From: Opisthorchis felineus
Lineage: Eukaryota > Platyhelminthes > Trematoda > Opisthorchiida > Opisthorchiidae
DNA: 64,000 nt
Reading direction: 5' to 3'
Assembly (NCBI GenBank): GCA_004794785.1
Contig: SJOL01010039.1
Span: 836,807-900,806, forward strand
Each line of letters begins with the position of its first letter. Position 1 is the stretch's first letter. The notes beneath the pieces were generated by a model, which was not told the origin of the DNA, searched no databases, and worked only from the letters and a program-made list of their open reading frames with translations. The position numbers were made by a program, and so were the translations under genes. Of the stretch, positions 24,701 to 31,800 are shown one piece after another.

Positions 24701-24781
24701 AATTCTGAAGACTTTGCTCGGGTCTATAACTGTCCAGCTGGTTCCTATATGAATCCAAAAACGAAATGTTCCGTCTGGTAG
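670..24781 (+). CDS. M13 zinc metallopeptidase (neprilysin/ECE-like), C-terminal 247 residues, 7 exons
   Basis: Joined exons 670-770, 3114-3292, 6867-6991, 7571-7636, 9134-9229, 19856-19932 and 24682-24781 give one 744-nt frame ending in TAG. All junctions are GT-AG and phase-compatible. M13 enzymes are membrane-anchored or secreted zinc endopeptidases that cut small peptides. Visible in order, numbered within this fragment: substrate-binding VNAFY (about 42-46), FPAGILQPP, zinc motif HEITH (84-88), third ligand in GENIAD (Glu144, Asp148), FFLAFAQIWC, then His209 and Arg215 in DVHTVDRYR (matching neprilysin His711/Arg717), and the final CSVW. Family members are usually 700-770 residues, so roughly the N-terminal two thirds lie upstream of the window. 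One departure: the usual FDDQG after the zinc motif reads FDHQG. No frameshift or stop is seen, so the gene looks functional. Whether it is neprilysin-like or ECE-like cannot be decided from this part. Confidence 0.95.
1997..2044 (+). ncRNA. Decayed hammerhead-ribozyme-like repeat, copy 1
   Basis: Stem I strand GCGCCTAC is followed by TTTATGA (the core CTGATGA with two changes), a stem-loop GCTTCAAGAAGGGC, GAAA, CCGG, TC, and the returning stem I strand GTGGGC. The changed core bases (C3 and G5 positions) are invariant in active hammerheads, so this copy should be inactive. Confidence 0.65.
2148..2505 (-). repeat. tRNA-derived SINE, family S1
   Basis: Shares a long region with 3733-4090 (minus) and 54600-54880 (plus). 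Read on the minus strand it has a leader, a tRNA-like stretch with A-box-like GTGGTAGCAAG and B-box-like GTTCGAAGTTC, then a conserved tail with GATATGCACTGCTGA and GACTCGAGTCCA, ending near GTTCAAGTGAGAG. The tRNA-like promoter boxes and several copies in both orientations support a SINE. The exact ends are approximate. Confidence 0.65.
3114..3292 (+). CDS. M13 peptidase exon b, zinc-binding HEITH
   Basis: A 179-nt exon between the acceptor cttcttttcatag and the donor GTAAGT. It encodes [40 protein letters not shown] and the first base of the following Gly. It carries the two zinc-ligand histidines and the catalytic Glu of the M13 HExxH motif, plus the Asn-Ala substrate-binding pair. The second Asp of the common FDDQG is His here. 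Confidence 0.97.
3733..4090 (-). repeat. tRNA-derived SINE, family S1
   Basis: Second copy of the element at 2148-2505, in the same orientation and 1.2 kb away but in the next intron. Shared blocks on the plus strand include GAGTCCATACC, CAGCAGTGCATATCC, TTGGCC and the distal GTCAGAACTTCC. Diverged by many substitutions, so an old insertion. Confidence 0.62.
5850..6125 (+). repeat. tRNA-derived SINE, family S2
   Basis: Matches copies at 15858-16215 and 53905-54250. Blocks in order: CACTCAAGTAGCCAGCC, GTGAGTTAATCACA, AGGAGGTCGCGGGTTTGAGA (B-box-like), CCCAATAAGTACGAAACAGC, and a tail with TCACTTGCAGGGC and AAATCTCGATTG. Substitutions throughout mark it as old. Confidence 0.62.
6867..6991 (+). 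CDS. M13 peptidase exon c
   Basis: A 125-nt exon after the acceptor cttatacag, with donor GTAAGC. It completes Gly and encodes [13 protein letters not shown], then [19 protein letters not shown], the conserved segment between the zinc motif and the ENIAD motif. It ends on a whole codon (Ser). Confidence 0.95.
6992..7570. other. Intron 3 of visible M13 gene (0.58 kb)
   Basis: Bounded by GTAAGC and tttattacag. It has a nine-C run at about 7371-7379 but no repeat or RNA feature I can identify. Confidence 0.7.
7571..7636 (+). CDS. M13 peptidase exon d, ENIAD motif
   Basis: A 66-nt, 22-codon exon ([16 protein letters not shown] and on to AAYR) between the acceptor tttattacag and the donor GTGAGC. 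Glu of GENIAD is the third zinc ligand, and Asp of the same motif supports the zinc-binding His network in this family. Phase 0 at both ends. Confidence 0.95.
7665..8320 (+). mobile_element. Decayed Penelope-like element: end of RT and GIY-YIG endonuclease
   Basis: In three frames the plus strand gives the conserved order of a Penelope-like element (PLE). First [16 protein letters not shown] and YRARHICPP (end of the reverse transcriptase), then [22 protein letters not shown] and [10 protein letters not shown] (linker). Next come [20 protein letters not shown] (GIY-YIG nuclease, Cys pair and arginine helix), [19 protein letters not shown] and [13 protein letters not shown]. Several frameshifts and stops break it (for example near 7770, 7905 and 8160), so it is a pseudogene fragment lacking the RT core. 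It lies inside an M13 peptidase intron, starting about 30 bp after the donor. Confidence 0.8.
8321..9133. other. Rest of intron 4 of visible M13 gene
   Basis: Sequence between the PLE fragment and the next exon. I see no coding signal, SINE boxes or ribozyme core here. Confidence 0.5.
9134..9229 (+). CDS. M13 peptidase exon e
   Basis: A 96-nt, 32-codon exon after the acceptor ttattgtag with donor GTGAGA. It encodes [12 protein letters not shown] and then [11 protein letters not shown], matching the conserved QLFFLxFAQ of M13 enzymes. Phase 0 at both ends. It is followed by the largest intron of the gene, 10.6 kb. Confidence 0.94.
9490..9690 (+). repeat. Hammerhead-bearing dispersed repeat, copy 2
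   Basis: Shares about 200 bp with 20940-21160: GTTCCAGGTGAGTCT, AAATGGGTGTATTTCG, GGTTGACGGAAACTC, CTGCGCCTACCTGATGAG, GAAACCGGTCG, and ACCTTATGAGTAGTGTATTA. Inside it, 9603-9650 keeps core CTGATGA (9611-9617), GAAA (9635-9638) and ACCGGTC. Stem II is imperfect and the returning stem I strand is degraded to GTTTTC, so cleavage activity is doubtful. Confidence 0.7.
12003..12050 (+). ncRNA. Strongly decayed hammerhead-like repeat, copy 3
   Basis: ACTGATAAACCTCAAGAAGG followed by ACGAAACCC aligns with the CTGATGA-GCCCCAAGAAGGGC-GAAACC consensus of the other copies. The core has CTGATAA and the cleavage triplet is lost, so it should be inactive. Confidence 0.45.
15625..15860 (-). repeat. tRNA-derived SINE, family S2-like, minus copy
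   Basis: Near-identical in reverse to 24118-24350. Shared blocks on the plus strand: GAGATTTCGTCCTGAAGTAA, TTGTTTCATTCTTAATGGGA, ATCGCCAAGGCGATTTGG, CGCCACGAGCGGCTGATCAG, and CAACCAATAAGTAGCTCAGA. The small GCCAAGGCGAT block is a local palindrome. The element meets a plus-strand S2 copy head to head at about 15858. Confidence 0.62.
15858..16215 (+). repeat. tRNA-derived SINE, family S2, plus copy
   Basis: Long copy in the same order as 53905-54250: GCTCAGAGGAGGAATAATTC, AAGTCGTCACTTAAGAAGCC, GTGAGAGTTAATCACAC, AGAAGGTCGCGGGTCCAGTT (B-box-like), CCCAATAAGGATGAAACAGC, and tail TCGTTTGCAGGACGAAATAT. Confidence 0.65.
19856..19932 (+). CDS. M13 peptidase exon f, His/Arg substrate site
   Basis: A 77-nt exon with a strong pyrimidine-rich acceptor (ctccccttttcag) and donor GTCAGT. 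It encodes [10 protein letters not shown] and [10 protein letters not shown] plus two bases of Arg. It follows FAQ exactly where M13 proteins have (I/V/L)WC, and it carries the conserved His and Arg of the DxHxxxxxR segment. The phase fits both neighbours, which settles its place over a decoy site at 9423. Confidence 0.92.
20839..20974. repeat. Inverted repeat at the head of the hammerhead element
   Basis: The left arm (20839-20872, TTTTGCCGAGAGCTCACCTG continuing to CCCAGCTGAA) is the reverse complement of the right arm (20940-20974, TTCAGCTGGGTTCCAGGTGA continuing to CAAAAC), with a few mismatches and a spacer of about 67 nt. A diverged version with the same arrangement appears in the minus-strand copy near 25990-26090, suggesting it is part of the element rather than a chance palindrome. 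Confidence 0.7.
21063..21107 (+). ncRNA. Hammerhead-ribozyme-like motif, copy 4
   Basis: CTCCTAC, then intact core CTGATGA (21070-21076), stem-loop GCCCCAAGAAGAGC, GAAA (21091-21094), then GCGGTC and A at the predicted cleavage point. Stem III has one change (GCGG for CCGG) and the first stem I pair is lost. The catalytic core is otherwise complete. Confidence 0.7.
21160..21440 (+). mobile_element. Penelope-like element GIY-YIG endonuclease fragment, decayed
   Basis: Two adjacent frames give [20 protein letters not shown], then [17 protein letters not shown] and [12 protein letters not shown]. This order (a pre-nuclease segment, a TRIxxHK helix, then SAVAxHVLxxxH) is that of PLE-type GIY-YIG nucleases. 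A frameshift near 21300 and missing Cys residues show decay. It begins about 55 bp downstream of hammerhead copy 4 on the same strand. Confidence 0.5.
23370..24100 (+). mobile_element. Non-LTR retrotransposon (LINE) 3' end, decayed
   Basis: Reading-frame pieces [49 protein letters not shown] and [17 protein letters not shown], then LSRRALF, appear in the order of the C-terminal part of LINE reverse transcriptases common in flukes, probably of the RTE group. An in-frame TAG follows RVW, and frameshifts occur near 23500 and 23690. The 5' two thirds are absent. It is followed directly by a SINE at 24118. Confidence 0.78.
24118..24350 (+). repeat. tRNA-derived SINE, family S2-like
   Basis: Plus-strand counterpart of 15625-15860: CTCTGAGCTACTTATTGG, CATTGCTGATCAGCCGCTCG, GGTTGCGGGTCCAAATCG (B-box-like), CATTAAGAATGAAACAACC, ACTTCAGGACGAAATCTC. 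The two copies are more alike than most repeats in the window, so the family was active comparatively recently. Confidence 0.68.
24682..24781 (+). CDS. M13 peptidase last exon
   Basis: A 100-nt terminal exon after the acceptor ttctcctcctcag. It completes Arg and encodes [17 protein letters not shown], then [13 protein letters not shown] and TAG. GSxMNPxxKCxxW at the extreme C-terminus is diagnostic of the M13 family. Confidence 0.96.
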
Positions 24782-25202
24782 ACAGATGATATCATCCTCT
24801 GAACCACATCCTTCATCATCTCTGGCCGCAGACATCTGGGATTCAGCTTCTCAGACCCTCATTTCCAACGAAACCGATTCTCTTATTCTTCCAACTCCGC
24901 ATGTCTGTGTTATACCATTTACTTGTCCTGTTTTGCAAAGGTGAAACAAACGATTCACCAATTCTGATCATATTGTGAGAATTGTCCGTTCTCTGCATCT
25001 TAAAATTCTATCTTTAACCGCATTTCCTACATGTTTCAAGAGTGAGCACATACTGATGCATCTTTTGTTTGCCGTCAGCATTCAAACTGGCATGAGATCA
25101 CTTTGTTTGAAGGAAAAAACGGTTGAAAGATTCATGTTACCTGCTAAATTTGTGATGTTAATATGTTGTTGTTCAAAAGCTTTGCCGTACATACCCAATA
25201 AA
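24782..25202 (+). other. Probable 3' UTR of the M13 peptidase gene
   Basis: T-rich sequence following the stop codon, with a canonical AATAAA at 25197-25202, about 415 nt after the stop. A 135-codon open frame runs through it (24975-25382) but has no homology signal and is probably chance in T-rich DNA. Confidence 0.6.
25197..25202 (+). promoter_or_regulatory. Candidate polyadenylation signal AATAAA
   Basis: A perfect AATAAA hexamer in the T-rich stretch downstream of the M13 peptidase stop codon, and the first canonical hexamer I see on this strand after the stop. The cleavage site would lie about 10-30 nt further on. Confidence 0.5.
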
Positions 25203-25839
25203 AAACAGTGCTGGTTGCATTCGACTTCGAACGATAAAACCATTTGGACTGTTTTTGTATGTATAAAAAGCAAGCGTATTTGTCTTTTGTGTTACATGTT
25301 GTGTAAAGCGATTCTTTTGGTTGATGTCTTGTCTTTTCTTGTGATCACTTGGGTGGACATGCAGTTTTGGAAAGGATTCTAGAAAATACGGTGCTGTGAT
25401 GGCGACGTTTTTTCGTCAGTTAAAAAGCCAAGTTTCCACAGCATACAAATTAAGAAGTTATAAAGTAATTGGAAAATATGCGGTTCATTCACCGGACGGT
25501 TTGATGACAAACTGACCTAGAACTGTTGTTATGAAATGCTCATCAAGATGCATGATACGAGCAGCCACAAGTGAGGACTTTTGCACAGTGTAGTCTGACC
25601 AAACTTGTACGTTCACGACCACTACTCATTTGATCGATTTTACTTGGAAATGGATTCCTTGTTACAGCAACCCCTCCATCTGACTCCAGTCCTCTAAAGT
25701 GTCCCTGTGCATAGGCAATTCTTCTCCCCTCTTTACTACGACTCTATTCACACAAGCCTTTTGATGCCACGCCAGAGAGGCAATTCTGTATACGAAATCT
25801 AGTATGTCCCTGATTATCATGCATTCCTAGACGGAACAC

Positions 25840-26050
25840 ACTACTCATAAGGTTGCTGAAACCTCTTCAACAGCCCACAACAGGTTTCGCCCTTCCATTT
25901 TAGGCTCATCAAATAGGCGCAGTCCCCGAGTTCCGTGAACCCAATGTTCTGCTTGAATCCCGATTGGACACAATTTGCGAAATGCACTTATTTGCACACT
26001 AACTTGGCTTTAACGGGAGACTCAACTGAATACGGCTGAATCTCTCGTTT
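25840..26050 (-). repeat. Hammerhead-bearing dispersed repeat, copy 5
   Basis: Minus strand reads GCGCCTAT, TTGATGA, a stem II region, GGGC, GAAA, CCTGTT, GTGGGCTG, then GAAGAGGTTTCAGCAACC and TTATGAGTAGTGTG. The C3-to-T change in the core and the altered triplet predict no activity. Upstream blocks (AATGCACTTATTTGCAC on the plus strand) match the 9.5 and 20.9 kb copies. Confidence 0.65.
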
Positions 26051-27254
26051 ATGTAGAATGAATTTGGCATGCAACTGTCGGGCCAGGACAAATCGGCTGT
26101 ACTCAGGCCCCATCAGAGCAATCACTTCATACTAAGCTATCTGGTTTTTCGAGGCCCAGTTGGAAATTGCAAGATATAACGATGAAGCTGCTTTAAGTAG
26201 CGCATAAACGAGGTTACCGACTGAGATAAAACTTGAAGTGCTGTGTTAAAGCAGGCCTTGGTCAAGAATCCAACCTCAGTCAGAAGAAAGCTACAAACCG
26301 AAACACCCTGCCACCACCAGTTGTTGAGAATACCAGAACCACCTCACCTCTTAATGGGACGCAAATAAGAGCACGATCATGACTACCTGACTGCTAGCCT
26401 ATTGCTGTTGGGACTGTCGCTGCTAAGTACGATTCGCAATCGTGAAATAATACATCTTGCGTATTACGTTTGTGTCTACCTGCACAAGGCGAAACACCCG
26501 TGAACCACGCAAGTGAACTGTCATAGCTTTCCGGAGTTTCCTGCAACACCAGCTATGTGTATGACCCTCTCACAACCTAACTGTTACGACAGAACAGCTC
26601 ATGCTGGATTTTATGTGGGTCAGTCTCGAAAGCTATAGACCCACTCCTGCGACATAACATTGAAATCCGGGGAAATTTTACAGTAAAAGCATGTCTATCT
26701 GATGGTTGTCAACTCGGAAATGGATAGCTAAACAGGTGACAGGGCTATACATAGAGTGGATGCAGCAATCATCGGCTTATCACAATTGAAGCACGCTCAT
26801 CTGGGCAGTCGAGATTTCGTTTAACCTTGGCCACACTCTCACTTCAAGTATCGTCACAGGCGTAGGACTACGAGAAACTCGTTTTCGTTGGCAGACTCGG
26901 ATAAACTACCCCCCAATTCATATCTGTGTGAACCGAGCACCAACAAAACCCGAACAAAACTCATACGGCTCACAGTAATTGAGTTTCGTCGCACTTGGTT
27001 CATAGTGACAACTCTGGCGAACACTTCCGTGTCATGCAGTAAAACATCCATCTTCATCCCCAGCTAAACCAGCAATAATTCACCGTTTAACGTTACCTAG
27101 TTATTTGGATTCACTACTAAATTTAGAACGAAAATGATCACGTGCTATCAAGAGTGGGAAAGACCGACAGGTTTAGGTTTATATTCAGCTGTGACGAAGT
27201 ATCAGCAAAATGATTTGCAGTTCTTATGTTTCATGATGTAACTTACTACTTGTA

Positions 27255-27345
27255 AGGATACTAAATGCGCCTCGACACCCCACTACCGATTTTGTCCTTC
27301 TCTGAGCCCATCAGATAGGGATAGTCTCCGAGTTTCCACCAAACT
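27255..27345 (-). repeat. Hammerhead-like repeat, copy 6, decayed
   Basis: Minus strand has GGTGGAAACTCGGAGACT, TCCCTAT, CTGATGG, a stem II remnant, AAAA for GAAA, TCGGTA, then GTGGGGTGTCGAGG. Both core strands are altered, so this copy should be inactive. Confidence 0.55.
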
Positions 27346-28837
27346 TGTGTACTACTTAGTTTGTAGGTCATCTTGTCCATCCGCCCCAAATGCTCATTTG
27401 TCTTGTTCAACGAGATGTCTACATGCCGCACACCACTCACCCATCGAATGAGCTAACCGAATTCGATCGTTCGCACCAGCATTTCGTAACATGAGATGAA
27501 ACATTCATGATCACGCCCAACCGTGGGAAACAGACAGCTACGGAAGATTTGTCAACCGTATCGTGGTGGCTGTTACTGGGCTTATGGAAGCCATGCACAC
27601 TTTACTTATTCGTATCAACAAAACTATTATGATCCGCCGATGTTAACTATTTCATTTCATTGTTTTTATTCTTACTATAAAGTGAGTAACTGTAGTAACT
27701 ATAATAAGTACTGAGCAAATACAATCCAAATGTAGGCGAAGTTAAGCATTTTTATCAGTAAAATCAACTTTTAACCCGATTTATTTTTACCACGTATGTC
27801 CATTCTGAAAAAAATACGAAACAGCAGTCTACTCGCCATGGATTTTTTGGGAGTTTTCTCTCCTCTTTACCGGCCCTATCTTCTCACAAGTAACTACCAG
27901 AACATCTCGTACACTGACTCAATAGCACGAAACGTTCCGCTGAACAATCTTCGCATTGTGAGTGTTCCGAACGATGACCAGTACTGAGTTACTTATACCG
28001 AATAAAGATCCTAAGTACCGAAGTCTTATGGTGCACACGAAAGGATGTACTTGACATCGATTGACCAAGATGACAACGTCGGCCAGTATTATGGGGAGGC
28101 AAGCAACAAGAAAATCGATAAACTGTGATGCCTTAGTCGTCTTTATGAAATCAGTTACCAAATCTCACACCCAAATGGGTTGGGTAGTCGCTAGGGTTGT
28201 GAACACCAAAGACTACGGATGGAGTGCTCGATTCACATTCAGATTGTGGGAACACTTGAGGCAAACTTCATCCCGGACATTTGTTCGGCTGGTCATGAAG
28301 TCCCTACCATATTAATATTAAAGAACGTTTCAGTCCAACTAATACCGCTTATACACATATTAAATCAGGAGTTTATAACGGTAGCTAAGTGAACTCACGA
28401 ATACAAAGACCTTTAAATTGACTGGATATTGACTAAACGATAGTGTCCGTTTGGATTAACTTTTGTAAATACAAATGCCCTAGAACGCCCACCATTTTGA
28501 AAGCCGTAGTGGTTCCAGAGGGGAACAGGCCTGGTGATATCAACTGAAGTGTCCCGTGCTCTCCCGGCGAGAGAATGAAATACGCGTCACGCTTAAACTA
28601 CTGATCTGTTTCGAGTAGCATCGTTCCATCTAGAAACAACGATCAGGCTGATGATGCCACCCATCTCCATAGCGGGCGTAAGGCTTTTCCGTTTCGATAC
28701 ACGCATCATTGTGAAGTAAATTTTTCTGCCTCGTCTGGGCCTAATTTCCTGATTCCTCTATTTTTGTCTATTTTTCCTTTCTTTCATATACGACCTAAAC
28801 TGTGCTGTGTGGATCCCTTCCCACAACCCAAAGTTGG

Positions 28838-31800
28838 TCATTTCCCAAAGTAGCACATGTGGTGTCGGGGTATATTTGTTCTCCCACAACCATGTGTACA
28901 AACGATCTTGTTGACTGTTTGACAACGCACATAGACAGGTTCTGTTTCCTGTGTCCGCATTGTATGGAGTCCAAATTCTTGATCAAGGCACGGTGCTGAA
29001 CAGATAAAACCCGTGTTTCTGGTATATTTGGAAAGGGAGATTAATCGAGTTCGCTCGAGAGACAGACAGCCGAAATTTGGCGTGAACGCACCCAGAATAC
29101 ACCTTGATCTTGTGTGTGGACAGGATTGTGTAAGACAGCCGAGATAGCTTCGTCTTCTGTGCACGCCTCTTGAAGGACAGTGACATGACCTTTTTAAAAC
29201 ACACTCACAATAATTTGGTTTCCTTGTGCAATGTTTACATTGCAATCTGAAGCACTGACAACGCTGTAGGTCCTTTCGAACATCTAAATCGTGTGTTGTG
29301 CGTCTGCGTACGGAACATGAACTTTTTCTATCACCAGAAAGAGGAAAATCCTTCTTTTCAAATGGATGAACCAACTTCTCGTAAGACCCTTCGTGATGTT
29401 CGGAATAGTCGCTAACAGACGGTTTCGTTGAAAGGCTTCCTGATGACAATGTTCTGTAAGGCAAATCATGTCCCACGTTTTTAGAAAGCTGAGCTTTCCG
29501 CAGCCCTTTCAGAGAAGAACTTGACTGACTACGACTGTCCCAGCTGACACCTGTATATTTCGATTCCATTGCATGCGGACTATTTGACGGTGGACCGATA
29601 GCCAATGAAGACCTGCTTAGGCGTATTGGAGTTCCTTCGAGTTGAGTGGCTAACGGTTCAAAAGTCCAAGAATTTTGGTCACGAAAGTTATCTGGCGTGC
29701 AAGATGTCAAACTGATTGTAGAAAGAGGCAAGAGAGGTAAGCGAAAAGAAGAGAAAACAGATGGACGTGTTGAACCAAGGTGTTGATACTCACGTAATGA
29801 AAACGCTGTCTCTTTTAGGGGCCAGTTGTACTCAACAGATCCAGAAATTTGAACAGGTTGTTCGGACATATATGATGAGACAACTATAATATCTTTGACT
29901 GATTTCTGGAGGTCTGATGTCAGCCTTTCAGGTGAATTTGAGAATGACTCTGTAGCAGAAATTTTACGGATAGACTCTGATTCACACAACTGGCGCTCAA
30001 GCAAAGCGCTGTCCAATTGTGGGTGCAATATTGTGACCAGATCGTGAACCCCTTGGGTGTAGGTTAGCAAGGCACAGATGCTGTGTGGCATATCTCTGGA
30101 CCACGGGCACACAAATGTGGATATACTTTCCTCCACAACATGTTCAAAGGTCGCTGGAGAGATACACTCCTCTTTAACTCCGCCAGTGGGAGCAAAGTAG
30201 GTTTTCATTGAAGGTATATCATCGGTTGTTGACGAATATGATTCATATGCGTAATAATAAGGTGCAGAATAACTGGGAGGCACAGAATCCAAAAAGGTAA
30301 ATGTCACTGAGTTTTCACGCTCTTCATTAGTTTGGACGGGAGTATTCTGAGACACTCTGGTTGGATGCCGGATCAAAAAATTGTTCGCATGCTGATCGGC
30401 TCGGACCTGGACACTATGCATTGGTGTGGGGGTGGACAAAGCCACCAGGTCACGTGAGGAATACTGAGTTGGAGTTTTACTTAAACGGGCATGCAAGTCA
30501 TCCATGCTTTTTCGCTTCGACACAGACGACTTACCAACGGCTGAACTGAGGAATAGCGGCAGGCCGTAATTAAGGCCCGGCGAAGTCTCCGCATAAAGTG
30601 AGTGCGGGCGGTACGTGCTAGAATTTTTTTCTAATCCAACCTGCTGTGGTACCGGTGAAGTTTTAGAGGAAGGAACAGGATTTTCGTCCAGCAATGATGG
30701 TAGTGACGAACTGCTTTTCAGTCTGGTATCTGACGGAGAAACACTAAGATATACTGCTGGACAGCAAGAGGTATCATCGTATTGTTCACTGATGTTCTTA
30801 TGGCAAGCACTGACAATCTCCGTTGCACTCCGGGCATCTGCTGCAAGTGCTTGAGGAGAAGTGGACGAATATATCAAAAAACGAGGAACAGCTACTACCA
30901 GGGGAATCTGATAATAAACTGGGCATGGCGCAACTAATGTCAAAAACGCTGTTGGATAAGCCCTCAGTTTTGTTGCCCTAACAATAGAACGAGGACAAGA
31001 ACACGATGTGCTGCTCGGAAAATGGCTAGAGTTAGTCTCAGGTGATACGAAAAAAGTGGATTTTCTGTGCCAAGGTGGACTGAATGTCGAGGAGGCTGTG
31101 CTTAAAGAGATAGACGATTGTGCTCGCGCGCCCGTGCAGTTCCAGTGAACTGAATTCACAGTACACATGTTTGTCATCTCGACCTGTTGTTCTACACGGG
31201 TCGAAGACCTCAGCGAATGTGGTAAACATGGCGCAAATGTAACAAAGTCCCTTAGTGTAGTAGATATTGAGGTGAAATTGGGCGCCTTCTTATGAGAGTC
31301 ACCGACTTGTGAAGAAAACCTGGATGATTTTACATTGGGTTGCGACGGTGACGCCATTTCAGCGTGTTTCACACTACTGAAACATGCAATATCATCCGAT
31401 CCCGAAAGTGAGACAGCTGGAGATTCCTCTTCAATATCTAATCCATCACTGCTCCATGAATTTTCGTTGTATGTGTATGATTCGTCTCGCTCTGACCCAG
31501 AGAGCACCTCCGTTTCCAACAATCTCACTGCTTCTGGTGGGTCCACCCCGGATTCGACGTGTTCCAAGTGCAACATAGATTTTGATTCGACTGCCAAGTG
31601 AAGACCACTGATATCTTTGTTGCCTCGCGTAGACTGAAGTATGGGTGATGCGCTGAGTAGCACAAATGATCGCTCCGTCGACCTTTTACGTCTGTTTATT
31701 AGCATCTGTTCAGTACCTTCCTTCCCGTATATGATTGCAGATGTGACCGGTTTACTTATTTCGTGTTCAAGTTGGATTGGGGTGGTTCTGAACAAAGGAT

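Larger units (their letters stand above)
25203..28837. other. Intergenic region
   Basis: Lies between the peptidase 3' UTR and the end of the minus-strand giant frame. It contains two decayed minus-strand hammerhead repeats (25840-26050, 27255-27345). Other open frames here are short and unrecognised. The 3' UTR of the minus-strand gene should lie at its right end. I see no canonical AATAAA on the minus strand within 800 nt of that stop. Confidence 0.5.

Noticed and set aside
24650..24835. 61-codon minus-strand frame with acidic composition
   Set aside because: It is the antisense shadow of the M13 terminal exon 24682-24781.
24975..25382. 135-codon plus-strand open frame
   Set aside because: It lies after the peptidase stop, spans an AATAAA, is T-rich and has no family signal. 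Better read as 3' UTR.
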